Assembly (NCBI RefSeq): GCF_009753675.1 | Contig: NZ_WQLV01000001.1 | Coordinates: forward strand, 372,001-436,000 | Length of the DNA: 64,000 nt | From: Parasedimentitalea huanghaiensis | GTDB lineage: Bacteria > Pseudomonadota > Alphaproteobacteria > Rhodobacterales > Rhodobacteraceae | Direction: 5' to 3' | In this document: positions 53,024 through 61,858 of the stretch, in pieces | How the letters are laid out: every line of letters starts with the position of its first letter | Position numbering within the stretch: the stretch's first letter is position 1 | The notes under the pieces: model-generated | Told to the model about the DNA's origin: nothing | Databases searched by the model: none | The model's input: only the letters and a program-made list of their open reading frames with translations | Position numbers and translations under genes: made by a program

Positions 53024-54565
53024 TCAACGTCCTTTAAACAAGCTTCCCAGAATTCCACGGACAAGACGGCGGCCCGTGGTGCCCTTCAGCTCCTTGATCA
53101 CGGCTTCGCTCATCGCAGAACCAAAGGTATCTCGTGATCGGTTCATACGCGACGAGGATCTGCTGACCCGGTTTCCACTAAAACGCCGTGCGGATTGGTA
53201 TTCACGTTCCCTAACGGGCAGTTCCTGCGATTCTTCTTCAACGACCTCTGCTTCGGTTGCCGCAGCCTGCGCGCGTTTTGATAGAATTTCATACGCGGAG
53301 CGCCGATCCAACGTGCTGTCATACTTACCCGCCATATCGGATTGCCGCATGATTTCTTCGCGCTCTTTTACGCTAATTGGCCCAAGTTGAGAACTGGGTG
53401 GACGGATCAGCGTACGTTCGACAATGCCGGGAATGCCCTTTTTCATCAACATAGAAGTCACGGCTTCACCAACACCAACTTCTCGGATTGCCTCTTCCGT
53501 CGAAAAACGAGGATTCTCACGGTAGGTTTCGGCTGCAAGCTTCAGGTTTTTGCGATCCCGCGCAGTGAAGGCACGTAAAGCGTGCTGAATTCGGTTCCCA
53601 AGCTGGCCTAGAATATCTTCGGGGACATCAACTGGATTTTGGGTAATAAAGTAAATCCCGACCCCCTTGGAACGGATCAACCGCGCAACCTGCTCAACCT
53701 TGTCGACCAGGGCCTTGGGCGCGTCGTCAAACAACAGGTGTGCTTCGTCAAAAAAGAATACCAGCTTTGGTTTGTCTGGGTCACCAACCTCAGGCAATTC
53801 TTCAAACAATTCGCTCAGCAGCCATAATAGAAAGGTAGAATAGAGACCCGGCGAGGCCATTAACTTGTCTGCAGCTAAGATGTTGACCACACCCTTGCCG
53901 GTTTCATCGCAGCGCATCAGATCCGCGAGATCTAGAGCCGGTTCACCAAATAACTTGTCGCCCCCTTGATTCTCCAACACCAGCAACCGTCGCTGAATGG
54001 CTCCGATTGAGGCCGTGGAGACGTTTCCGTACCGCAAAGAAAGTTCACCGCGGTTCTCACCAATCCAAACCAGCAACGCCTGCAAATCCTTGAGATCAAG
54101 TAGCGGCAGGCCTTCGCTGTCTGACAATCTAAAAGCGATGTTTAAGATCCCCTCCTGCGCTTCACTCAACTCAAGCAGTCGGGCCAACAACAATGGCCCC
54201 ATTTCCGCAATCGTTGTGCGGACCGGATGGCCCTGCTCACCAAACAAATCCCAGAAGGTTACTGGACAGGCATGATAGGAGAAATGATCAAAGCCAATAG
54301 TTTCTGCACGCGATGAAAACGCTTGGTGCAATTTGTGAGACGCGGTTCCTGGTTTCGCCAGCCCAGAAAGATCCCCTTTAACATCAGAGAGAATTACCGG
54401 AACGCCTGCGTTTGAAAGCCCTTCGGCCAATATCTGTAGAGTCACCGTTTTGCCTGTTCCGGTCGCCCCGGCGACCAAACCATGCCGATTTGCGTATTTC
54501 AGAGTTAAGCCCTGTTTGACGCCATAGCTGGCCCCTCCTCCACCTACAAATACCGTCTGTTCCAT
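53024..54565 (-). CDS. HerA-like ATPase (DUF853, YjgR family)
   Basis: A 513-residue P-loop ATPase of the HerA/FtsK-related group. Walker A is GATGTGKT (33-40), then ILSDVKGDLSGLAKPG, Walker B KLVFFFDEAH, and sensor ITQNPVDVPEDILGQLGNR. The C-terminal tail (about 430-513) is charged and basic (EREYQSARRFSGNRVSRSSS). E. coli YjgR is similar; a DNA-processing role is inferred from the family. It is monocistronic and followed by no clear terminator. Confidence 0.9.
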   Translation of the reverse strand: MEQTVFVGGGGASYGVKQGLTLKYANRHGLVAGATGTGKTVTLQILAEGLSNAGVPVILSDVKGDLSGLAKPGTASHKLHQAFSSRAETIGFDHFSYHACPVTFWDLFGEQGHPVRTTIAEMGPLLLARLLELSEAQEGILNIAFRLSDSEGLPLLDLKDLQALLVWIGENRGELSLRYGNVSTASIGAIQRRLLVLENQGGDKLFGEPALDLADLMRCDETGKGVVNILAADKLMASPGLYSTFLLWLLSELFEELPEVGDPDKPKLVFFFDEAHLLFDDAPKALVDKVEQVARLIRSKGVGIYFITQNPVDVPEDILGQLGNRIQHALRAFTARDRKNLKLAAETYRENPRFSTEEAIREVGVGEAVTSMLMKKGIPGIVERTLIRPPSSQLGPISVKEREEIMRQSDMAGKYDSTLDRRSAYEILSKRAQAAATEAEVVEEESQELPVREREYQSARRFSGNRVSRSSSRMNRSRDTFGSAMSEAVIKELKGTTGRRLVRGILGSLFKGR

Positions 54566-54619
54566 ACTCGATCCCCGCTCAAATCCGCTCTTTTGCTATT
54601 GCACATAAAGTTAACCATT

Positions 54620-54723
54620 GTGTGCGAAAGTAACAATTGTCCGCTGCTGCCATCTTGGTGGGTTTGGCGGGCATTCCTCCCTGTCAGACTGGACCGTGCC
54701 TTATGGCACGGTCATTTTTTTTT
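54620..54723 (+). ncRNA. Candidate small RNA in the herA-ialB gap
   Basis: The gap between divergent genes (54566-55038) contains a classic plus-strand terminator at 54692-54723, although no gene reads into it from the left. That implies a short independent transcript of about 100 bases. It would contain GGGCATTCCTCCCTGTC, a C-rich stretch complementary to Shine-Dalgarno sequences, a feature of base-pairing sRNAs. A CtrA half site TTAACCAT lies at 54611-54618. Start position and promoter are not defined. Confidence 0.4.
54692..54723 (+). terminator. Rho-independent terminator in intergenic region
   Basis: GACCGTGCC (54692-54700), loop TTAT, GGCACGGTC (54705-54713), then A and nine T residues. 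A perfect 9-bp stem. Confidence 0.93.
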
Positions 54724-54836
54724 GCACATTGGGCAAACAGAGCGTATTTCGCACAAAATTCAGCGGTTTTAAAACTCATCTACTTTTTTTGAACCTAGCT
54801 GTTGACCGAACGCTGCCCCTTTCGTAACGTCACAAC

Positions 54837-54934
54837 CAATAAATAAGTCGGCCAGTCCGACGGGGAGAAAAAATAGAAAGGGAGCTGTAATGGTTCCCTT
54901 TTTTAATTTTGGTTCCAACATGTTCACTTCATAG
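54837..54934 (+). other. Leader-peptide-like ORF or second small RNA with SD-sequestering hairpin
   Basis: ATG at 54890 with AAGGGAG six bases upstream opens a 14-codon frame (MVPFFNFGSNMFTS, stop 54932-54934) ahead of the ialB gene. AAAGGGA (54877-54883) can pair with TCCCTTT (54895-54901), which covers the ribosome binding site and is followed by TTTTAATTTT, so the same element could act as a terminator. A second stem GTCGG/CCGAC lies just upstream (54847-54861). A promoter-like TTGACC-17-TAACGT (54802-54830) would start RNA near 54837. It may be a small RNA, a leader, or chance. Confidence 0.35.
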
Positions 54935-55038
54935 AAGCATCAGCATGCAATTCCTCGCCGAAGCGACGGATAAAAGCCTGACACTGCTTTAACCCCATGG
55001 TACAGCCTATGCGGACGTCCAGAAAAAAAGAGGCCTTC

Positions 55039-55668
55039 ATGTTCAATTCCCTGACCCCGCTTTCATTGTTAGCGATTCTTGCGCTCACAGCCCCGCTGGC
55101 GGCACAGGAAGGCAGCACCGCTGCTACCACCGCAGACACTGAGGCAACCCAACCAGAAACCGCTGCAGATCAGGGGCTCGATCTTGGCGAACCCGTTGAT
55201 GATGGCCCTCAGATTGGGGATCGCTATTCTAAAGAGAAATTTGGTGATTGGGATCTCGCTTGTGTCCGGACTGAAGAAGAAACAGACCCCTGTTCATTAT
55301 TGCAAATTCTAAAAGATTCCAACGACAACCCTATGGCCGAGTTTTCAATGTTCCGGCTTGGACAGCAAGGTGGGCAAGCCGTAGCAGCAGCCACGGTTAT
55401 TGTCCCACTGGAGACCTTGTTGCCTGCGGCATTGACAATCTCAATCGATGGTGCACCCGGCAAGCGCTATAATTATTCCTTTTGTAGCCCGTTAGGTTGT
55501 GTCGCGCAGATTGGGCTAACCCAATCAGACATCACGGCCTTAAAGAAGGGCGGCGAAGCGATTTTGTCGCTTCGACCAGCACCAGCACCTGATCAAATCA
55601 TCGAAATGAAAATGTCGCTGAAAGGTTTTACCGCCGGCTACAATATCGTTGACGTTGTTCAGCAGTAA
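55039..55668 (+). CDS. Invasion-associated locus B (IalB) family protein
   Basis: A 209-residue exported protein with signal peptide MFNSLTPLSLLAILALTAPL then AAQ; start 55039 has GAGG upstream. After an Ala/Thr/Glu-rich linker comes the IalB domain: FGDWDLACV (W/C motif), DPCSLLQILKD, and YSFCSPLGCVAQIGLTQSDI, with the family's conserved cysteines. Named after a Bartonella gene, the family is widespread in free-living alphaproteobacteria, with unclear envelope function. A bidirectional terminator follows. Confidence 0.88.
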   Translation: MFNSLTPLSLLAILALTAPLAAQEGSTAATTADTEATQPETAADQGLDLGEPVDDGPQIGDRYSKEKFGDWDLACVRTEEETDPCSLLQILKDSNDNPMAEFSMFRLGQQGGQAVAAATVIVPLETLLPAALTISIDGAPGKRYNYSFCSPLGCVAQIGLTQSDITALKKGGEAILSLRPAPAPDQIIEMKMSLKGFTAGYNIVDVVQQ

Positions 55669-55692
55669 ACACACCTCACAAATGTCTTAAAA

Positions 55693-55724
55693 AAACCGCT
55701 GCTCAGTCCTGAGTAGCGGTTTTT
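55693..55724. terminator. Bidirectional terminator between ialB and the ketoacyl synthase
   Basis: AAACCGCT (55693-55700) and AGCGGTTT (55715-55722) with inner CTCA/TGAG pairing. T runs occur on both strands (plus TTTTT, minus seven Ts), fitting the converging genes. Confidence 0.9.
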
Positions 55725-55738
55725 ACTATGACGGTTGA

Positions 55739-56947
55739 TCAGATTTGTCGAAGCGCCAGCACAGCGTTCAGGCCACCAAATGCAAAAGCATTACTAAGAG
55801 CAACCTTGACCTCTACCTCGCGGGCCTCGTTCGGAACCACATCAAGAGCACATTCTGGGTCAGGTTCCTGATAGCCAATTGTTGGTGCAATCACGCCATC
55901 TCGAAGAGCCATTATACAGGCCAACAATTCTACGGCGCCAGTACCACCGATCAGGTGACCGTGCATTGATTTGGTAGACGAAATCATCAACTGATCTGCA
56001 TGCGGCCCAAATACATCCGCAACCGCAGCGCATTCTGTTTTGTCATTCGCGGCCGTGCCTGTTCCGTGGGCATTAATATAGCCAACGTCGTCAGTGTTTA
56101 TGCCGGCGTCTGTCAACGCCCCAGAAATGGCTCTTGCCGCGCCTTGTTTGCTTGGCATTACGATATCAGCAGCGTCCGATGACATTGCAAACCCAATCAC
56201 TTCGCACAAAATATTAGCCCCACGTGAACGAGCATGATCAAAGTCTTCGAACACAAAAATTCCTGCACCTTCACCTTGGACCATTCCGTTGCGATTAGCG
56301 CTAAATGGGCGGCAGGCATCTTTTGACATCACGCGCAAACCCTCCCAGGCTTTGACCCCGCCAAAACACAACATGGATTCAGAGCCGCCGGTGACCATTG
56401 CAGGTGCCATACCTGTACGAACCATTTGAAAGGCTTGTGCCATAGCGTGGTTGGAAGACGCGCATGCCGTTGAAACAGTGAAACTTGGACCTTTCAGGTT
56501 GTACTGCATCGAAACATGGCTGGCCGCGGCATTGTTCATTAGCTTTGGCACAACAAAGGGATGCACCCGGTTCTTTCCATCTTCATAAACTGAGCGGTAG
56601 TTGTCATCCCAGGTCGAAACGCCGCCGCCAGCCGTACCCAGCACAACACCGGATTTGGCGGCAAGCTCACCAGTAAATTCAAGGCCTGACTGCTCAATCG
56701 CTTCATTCGCAGCGATTAGGGTGAATTGAGTGAACCGGTCATAAAGGCTCATCTGCTGCCGGTTGAACCGGCCCTCTGTTTCAAATCCGCGGACCTGACC
56801 ACCGATCTTAATCATCAAACGGTCGACGTCTCGAAACTCAAGTGCGCCAATACCACACTGGCCTTCGCTCATTGCTTTCAGGGTGGCTGAAACCGAATGC
56901 CCTAACGCATTTATCGTACCGGCCCCAGTGATGACAACGCGTTTCAT
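55739..56947 (-). CDS. Beta-ketoacyl-ACP synthase II-type (FabF/NodE-like)
   Basis: A 402-residue thiolase-fold condensing enzyme. Catalytic Cys162 is in VSTACASSNHA, His294 in NAHGTGTAANDKTE, His331 in KSMHGHLIGGTG, with Lys326. It elongates acyl-ACP with malonyl-ACP. It follows a dedicated ACP gene (28-base gap) and an lpxD gene, and is separate from any housekeeping fabF context. Sequence flavour and neighbours suggest a specialised synthase for a particular long or modified acyl chain used in lipid A or another envelope lipid. This is inference from context. Confidence 0.88.
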   Translation of the reverse strand: MKRVVITGAGTINALGHSVSATLKAMSEGQCGIGALEFRDVDRLMIKIGGQVRGFETEGRFNRQQMSLYDRFTQFTLIAANEAIEQSGLEFTGELAAKSGVVLGTAGGGVSTWDDNYRSVYEDGKNRVHPFVVPKLMNNAAASHVSMQYNLKGPSFTVSTACASSNHAMAQAFQMVRTGMAPAMVTGGSESMLCFGGVKAWEGLRVMSKDACRPFSANRNGMVQGEGAGIFVFEDFDHARSRGANILCEVIGFAMSSDAADIVMPSKQGAARAISGALTDAGINTDDVGYINAHGTGTAANDKTECAAVADVFGPHADQLMISSTKSMHGHLIGGTGAVELLACIMALRDGVIAPTIGYQEPDPECALDVVPNEAREVEVKVALSNAFAFGGLNAVLALRQI

Positions 56948-56975
56948 GAAAGTAGCCCCTGCTCACAACTCGTTG

Positions 56976-57230
56976 TTATTTATTAGAAATCAGTTCTTCT
57001 ATGCCAGCCACGATAGATCCAACGTTGGTAATATCGAAGTCGCTTTTCGCGGGCTCATTGGCATTAAACGGCACGGTAATGTCAAACTCTTCTTCGATTG
57101 CGAAGATGCATTCAACCACCCCCATACTGTCAATTCCAAGTTCGTCCAACGTGCTGATAAGCGAGACATCAGAGGGTTCTAGAACTGCTTGCTCGGCGAT
57201 GATGGCAAAAACCTTTTTCTGTATGCTCAT
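56976..57230 (-). CDS. Acyl carrier protein (specialised, AcpXL-like)
   Basis: An 84-residue ACP with the phosphopantetheine serine in LGIDSMGVVE (Ser35). The segment VVECIFAIEEEFDITVPFN resembles AcpXL, the ACP for very-long-chain lipid A acyl groups in rhizobia, more than housekeeping AcpP (DSLDTVELVMALEEEFD). It lies between lpxD and the ketoacyl synthase, so it probably carries the chain they use. Confidence 0.85.
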   Translation of the reverse strand: MSIQKKVFAIIAEQAVLEPSDVSLISTLDELGIDSMGVVECIFAIEEEFDITVPFNANEPAKSDFDITNVGSIVAGIEELISNK

Positions 57231-57278
57231 ATCTGTTCTCTGATCGATTGCGATAATGATGAATTAGCCGCTTGCCTG

Positions 57279-58352
57279 CTATTTGAAAACAGCCTTTTTC
57301 AGCGCATCTATATCGCGCATAATGCGTGGTAACCGTCTCTGTGATTTATACATTTCGGTATGTGTGTCCATTTTAACAGCCGGGTACCCCATTATCACCC
57401 TACCAGCTGGAACATTTGAGATAATTTTGGTCCCGCCGCCAGCAACAACCCCATTGCCAATAAAGATATTGTCGTTCACACCGCACTGTCCGGCTAGCAC
57501 CACGTTGTCTCCAATATCTACCGATCCAGATACTCCGGTCTGACCACAGATCAGGCAGTCATTTCCGACACGAGTGTTGTGCCCGATGTGAACTTGATTA
57601 TCGAGCTTGCTACCATCTCCGATAACAGTATTACGAATTGTTCCATTATCAATAGTGCAATTGGCTCCAATTTCTACGTTATCACCGATAGTTACCGCAC
57701 CTAACGAATGTATTCTCAACCAAGTCTGCGCTTCGGCGTCCCCTTGATCCGCCAAAGATTTTCGAACATTTTCAACCGCTGAGGTTTCAGGTGTCACAAA
57801 CGAAAATCCGTCGCTACCAACACGGGCACCAGGTTGTGCTATAAACTGATCTCCGATCGTCGCTCTTGCCCCTATCGACACCATCTCACGCAGAAAACCA
57901 GCCTCGCCGATCACCACATCAACTCCGACAAAGCAATGTGGGCCAATCACAGTTCCAGCGCCGATCTTGGCGCCTGCGCTGATGATGGATAACGGCCCAA
58001 CACTCACATCGCTGGCCAAGATCGCAGCGGGATCAATAACAGCGGTTGGATGAATGCCGCCGCCAAAACCCTGCCCCAGGTCCAGTGTCGCAGTCACTCC
58101 TGCCATTGCCATACGTGGACGAGGGGCAAAAATCGCTGCACGGAGCCCCATCGACTGCCAATCTGCTTCAGGCCAAAGAAGCGCCGCCAATGCTGATCCT
58201 TGCCCCAGTGCGTCACCGTATTTAGGAGACATTGCCATCGCAAGGTCTTTTGGCCCCGCATCCTTAGGCTCGGCAGCACCGGAGATCATCAAATCCAGAT
58301 CGCCCTGTGCTTCTGAGCCCAGGGCCTCTGCTATCTGGCGAATGGTATACAT
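57279..58352 (-). CDS. lpxD: UDP-3-O-acylglucosamine N-acyltransferase (LpxD family)
   Basis: A 357-residue left-handed beta-helix acyltransferase with the LpxD N-terminal uridine-binding region and the hexapeptide-repeat core. The catalytic His258 is in VHIGHNTRVG. It N-acylates UDP-3-O-acyl-glucosamine in lipid A synthesis. The canonical alphaproteobacterial order bamA-lpxD-fabZ-lpxA-lpxI-lpxB is not seen here, so this may be a second LpxD serving an ACP/KAS-supplied chain. It lies 48 bases upstream of the ACP gene. Confidence 0.88.
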   Translation of the reverse strand: MYTIRQIAEALGSEAQGDLDLMISGAAEPKDAGPKDLAMAMSPKYGDALGQGSALAALLWPEADWQSMGLRAAIFAPRPRMAMAGVTATLDLGQGFGGGIHPTAVIDPAAILASDVSVGPLSIISAGAKIGAGTVIGPHCFVGVDVVIGEAGFLREMVSIGARATIGDQFIAQPGARVGSDGFSFVTPETSAVENVRKSLADQGDAEAQTWLRIHSLGAVTIGDNVEIGANCTIDNGTIRNTVIGDGSKLDNQVHIGHNTRVGNDCLICGQTGVSGSVDIGDNVVLAGQCGVNDNIFIGNGVVAGGGTKIISNVPAGRVIMGYPAVKMDTHTEMYKSQRRLPRIMRDIDALKKAVFK

Positions 58353-58391
58353 TTCAGGCCCTTCCCGGCGATTTGGTATTGGGCCTGAGGA

Positions 58392-60017
58392 TTACCCCTG
58401 AACGCCGCTTAACACCACCCCTGCCCGTTCAAGCGCATTCCAAACTTTTGCATCACGACCATAAACATCACGGCGGTATTCAGCCCGACCTTTAGCCGAC
58501 ACAACTGCAGTCCGGTAAATGATGTGAACAGGAACCTTTTTATCAAGCTCCACTTTTGTCTCTTTACCGCTGTTCAGAACGCGATGGAAAAACGCCTTGG
58601 GGTCTTCGGTTTGACGTGCAAGCAATGCATAAGCAAAATCAAAGGGTTGCTGCAAGCGGATACAGCCATGTGAATAGGCGCGTACTTCACGCGAGAACAG
58701 GTTTTTAGCCGGAGTGTCATGAAGATAAATATTGTACTTGTTCGGAAACATGAATTTGACCAGCCCCAACGCATTTCGACTGCTCGGTGGCTGACGCATC
58801 GCAAAAGGGAAGCTTCTTGTAGTAAACTGCGTAAAGTCTACCGCACTGCGGTCAACTCTACGACCTCGGCTGTCAGTGATTTCCATGTGGCCAGCTGCAT
58901 TTGGGTTCTGTTTGAGCTGAGGAAGGTACTCTTTGGTTACAATCGAGCGCGGCACATACCAGCTCGGGTTAATCACCATATGCTCCATTACATCAGAGAA
59001 TTCAGGGGAGCGGCGATCACCTTGGTTCTTTCCAATCACCGAACGGGTTTCAAATGTGACGTTGCCGTGGTCAATAATTTTGGCCGTAAAGTCCGTTTGG
59101 TTGACTAGGACATGGCGTTCACCCCGGTCAGTCGGCAACCAACGTTCACGCTCCATCGCGACAATCACAGATTTCAAACGGGTCAGAACGGATTTGTTGA
59201 TTTCCGCTACCGTGCCTTTTCCTGCGACACCGTCAACTTCCAACCCATGATCTGACTGAAATTGCTGAACAGCACTTTCCATCGCCAAATCGTAATCTCT
59301 GGTAGCACTACGTTGCAGATACCCCATGACAATCAACCTGTCGCGAAGAGCAACAACATCCGCGCCGCTTTGGCCTGGTTCCAGTTTGCGGTTTGGAACA
59401 GTGGGCCCCCAGCCGCCCTGCTGTAGCAAAGCTTCGAGGCGCAGTTTTTCTTTCATTAAAGCACGGTACTGAGGCGAAGCAGGTGTAAGAGAGCGAATAA
59501 AGGACATCGGTTGCTCATCCCGCATGCCGACCAAATATGTTGTCCCGTCAACACTCGGCTTTTCGCGCACCATCCCATCGTCAATCTGCGATGGGACTAG
59601 AAGTCCCGTTTGAACGTCGCGAGCATAGTCCACCAGTGCACGGCTTAATGCGACCTCGACCAGTCCAACGTCGCGAGTCGTTCGCGCATTTTTCATCTGT
59701 TCAGTCAGACGGGCAACTTCGACAGAACGGTCTGGCAAGCCATGTACTGACACATTACCAAGTGCTTCTAGCAATGCTGCGCGACGTGCTTGGCCCTCTG
59801 TGTCGGCCCCGGTCCAAATCGGCTGATAATTGTTCTCACGGTAAAACGCTGCCACGGCATCGTCGACCGAAGCAGCCTCGGCAATTGCTTGTTTGAACGC
59901 GGTAACCTGCGCATACGCAGGTGCGACACCAGTCCCCGCAGCCAGCCCACCAAGGACCAGAGCAAAAGCACCTGCTTTTAGTTTAGCCGCCAGTTCAGCG
60001 CGGGGAATACACATCAT
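58392..60017 (-). CDS. L,D-transpeptidase (YcbB/LdtD type)
   Basis: A 541-residue cell wall enzyme with a signal peptide (about 1-37, ending APAYA). A peptidoglycan-binding domain (GYLQRSATRDYDLAMESAVQ through GLEVDGVAGKGTV, about 245-290) precedes the YkuD catalytic domain with the active-site Cys452 in YSHGCIRLQQP and upstream His-containing region. It forms 3-3 cross-links or attaches proteins to peptidoglycan. Organisation matches LdtD (YcbB), including the capping subdomain. It is followed by a DUF882 gene in the opposite direction. Confidence 0.93.
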   Translation of the reverse strand: MMCIPRAELAAKLKAGAFALVLGGLAAGTGVAPAYAQVTAFKQAIAEAASVDDAVAAFYRENNYQPIWTGADTEGQARRAALLEALGNVSVHGLPDRSVEVARLTEQMKNARTTRDVGLVEVALSRALVDYARDVQTGLLVPSQIDDGMVREKPSVDGTTYLVGMRDEQPMSFIRSLTPASPQYRALMKEKLRLEALLQQGGWGPTVPNRKLEPGQSGADVVALRDRLIVMGYLQRSATRDYDLAMESAVQQFQSDHGLEVDGVAGKGTVAEINKSVLTRLKSVIVAMERERWLPTDRGERHVLVNQTDFTAKIIDHGNVTFETRSVIGKNQGDRRSPEFSDVMEHMVINPSWYVPRSIVTKEYLPQLKQNPNAAGHMEITDSRGRRVDRSAVDFTQFTTRSFPFAMRQPPSSRNALGLVKFMFPNKYNIYLHDTPAKNLFSREVRAYSHGCIRLQQPFDFAYALLARQTEDPKAFFHRVLNSGKETKVELDKKVPVHIIYRTAVVSAKGRAEYRRDVYGRDAKVWNALERAGVVLSGVQG

Positions 60018-60375
60018 ATTATAAAGTCCTTGAACAGCTCACAGATCGATTTAAGGCACTGCCTATATGAAACTTTGGTAAATACTAGGGGGAGAAGTCC
60101 ATTCACATTTGCATCAGTTTGGATTGGAATTCCTATCTGATGCTGTGTGGTCTCAACGTAGGATCCTAGAAGTTGAATGAAGGGGAAAAAAGTCTGGTTA
60201 ACATCATAATTTGCGCAAAAATTCGCCGAAAATCCTAGATAGATACAAGTTGCGACAATCCTTTCTTGGCACACGAATCGACCTATGGCATACATGTTAC
60301 ATCCGGGGATGGATGAAAACAGCGCTCGTAACATCGAGCGCAGGCAGGAATAGCGTACGGGACGGCGCAGTAACT
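60018..60375. other. Intergenic region between divergent cell-wall genes, 358 bases
   Basis: Promoters for the transpeptidase and the DUF882 gene must lie here. I see a palindrome TAGGATCCTA (60159-60168) and AT-rich stretches, but no gene or clear -35/-10 pair that I would defend. An in-frame upstream ATG for DUF882 exists at 60313. Confidence 0.5.
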
Positions 60376-60945
60376 ATGGTAGAAACCAATTCTTCGGGTA
60401 TCACCCGACGCAGCTTGCTGGGTGCTTTTGCGGCAACCACTCTTGTTGCAACTCCAACTTTCTCAAAGGCAGCAGGTTTTCTGCGCGGTGCAGGCGACAT
60501 TCGGCGAATTCGAATGTATTCAGGCCGAACAGGTGAGCGGATCGACATGATCTATTGGATCGATGGCAAGTACATCAAAGATTCAATGAAAGAGATCAAC
60601 CACTTCATGCGGGATTGGCGAAACGATCTGGTCAAAGAAATTGACCCCCGTACGATCGATATTATGGCCGCATCGCACAACCTCCTTGATGTAAACGAAC
60701 CCTATATGATGCTTTCGGGTTATCGCAGCCCGCAGACCAACGCTATGTTGCGTCGCCGGTCTCGTGGTGTTGCTAAGAACTCATTGCATATGCGTGGCGA
60801 AGCTGCGGACTTGCGACTTGCTTCACGTTCAGTCCATCAGATGGCACAGGCCGCTCAGGCTTGTAAGGCTGGAGGAGTCGGAAAATATCGCCGCTCCAAT
60901 TTCGTACATATGGATTGCGGCAACGTCCGCAGTTGGAATGGCTAA
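60376..60945 (+). CDS. DUF882 / YcbK-like M15 peptidase-fold protein, Tat-exported
   Basis: A 189-residue protein with a twin-arginine signal ([20 protein letters not shown], about 9-28). The YcbK domain has [32 protein letters not shown] (zinc-ligand His and Asp of the peptidase M15 fold) and [12 protein letters not shown] (third His). E. coli MepK (YcbK) is a murein endopeptidase cleaving 3-3 cross-links, which matches the divergent L,D-transpeptidase that makes them. I chose the ATG at 60376; one at 60313 would only lengthen the N-region. Confidence 0.88.
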   Translation: MVETNSSGITRRSLLGAFAATTLVATPTFSKAAGFLRGAGDIRRIRMYSGRTGERIDMIYWIDGKYIKDSMKEINHFMRDWRNDLVKEIDPRTIDIMAASHNLLDVNEPYMMLSGYRSPQTNAMLRRRSRGVAKNSLHMRGEAADLRLASRSVHQMAQAAQACKAGGVGKYRRSNFVHMDCGNVRSWNG

Positions 60946-60973
60946 GCCAGAAATGATTCTGGCCATGCTACGC

Positions 60974-61002
60974 ACCCGCAAGCGCAATGTTTGCGGGTTT
61001 TT
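60974..61002 (+). terminator. Terminator after the DUF882 gene
   Basis: ACCCGCAA (60974-60981) and TTGCGGGT (60991-60998) form an 8-bp stem followed by TTTTA. Confidence 0.85.
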
Positions 61003-61116
61003 ACATTTAGTTTGCAGAGCTTCTGTAACTTCTAACAATGCTAGGTTTGATAGGCATCGACTCACAATTAGCCATTGCGGCTGATAGTTTCCGCAGCTAT
61101 ACCGCCGTTGAAATAA

Positions 61117-61193
<77 letters not shown>

Positions 61194-61283
61194 TTTCTTT
61201 CAGATATCAACTAATCTGGACGATCTTGATTTGTGGATTCTGACGTATTGGCCGGATCAATCGAACTGACGACAGCTTTTTGT

Positions 61284-61598
61284 TTAAGCGACAACCAAAA
61301 CAGCCCAACATATTTTACAACCTACATGTATTGCTTGATCAGTGTTGTAGGAAATCCGTCCAGAACACTTGGCATAGTCTGTAGCTGCATGGATGAAGAA
61401 TTCTGCAATCCCTAACGCAAGTGAACCCGTGATGATGCCTACAAATCCTGCGTGTATTGTGCAGTGAGCAGCTAATGCATGGTACCATGGAACGCCGCAT
61501 ATCGGGGATGTATGGTTTTTTGCACGAGCAAGAAAGTCACCTTGCAAAGGATAGTCTGCCATCGCGTGAGCAAAAATCAACAGCGCCAGAACTTCCAT
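61284..61598 (-). CDS. DUF3307 membrane protein
   Basis: A 104-residue protein with hydrophobic segments and the DUF3307 pattern: LLIFAHAMADYPLQGDFLARAKN, then a His-rich WYHALAAHCTIHAG and FFIHAATDYAKC. The start at 61598 follows GAGG at five-base spacing. Members are small inner membrane proteins of unknown function. It is adjacent to tRNA-Arg on the opposite strand. Confidence 0.75.
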   Translation of the reverse strand: MEVLALLIFAHAMADYPLQGDFLARAKNHTSPICGVPWYHALAAHCTIHAGFVGIITGSLALGIAEFFIHAATDYAKCSGRISYNTDQAIHVGCKICWAVLVVA

Positions 61599-61858
61599 AT
61601 TCACCTCAAGTTTTGAAATATTGGTGCGTAGAGGCTTCTAACGTAGCAAAGCCAACGTTCTATCTCTGTAACCTTGTTCACTTTGACGCAGGCCGCTTGC
61701 GAGTACGCTGACAAAATGTTCAATACTCACGTCAACACGGTTTGCCAGTGTCGGATTATGACGAGTGCTCCAGAAAATGGCCGTCGCGCGCCCCTTATTC
61801 CACGGGGAAATTGAGGCGACTTATAAAAACTTACCAGATGGAATCGCTCACTAGTGGC

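Noticed and set aside
61777-61854. 25-codon ORF (MAVARPLFHGEIEATYKNLP...)
   Set aside because: No ribosome binding site and no recognised family; too short to support.
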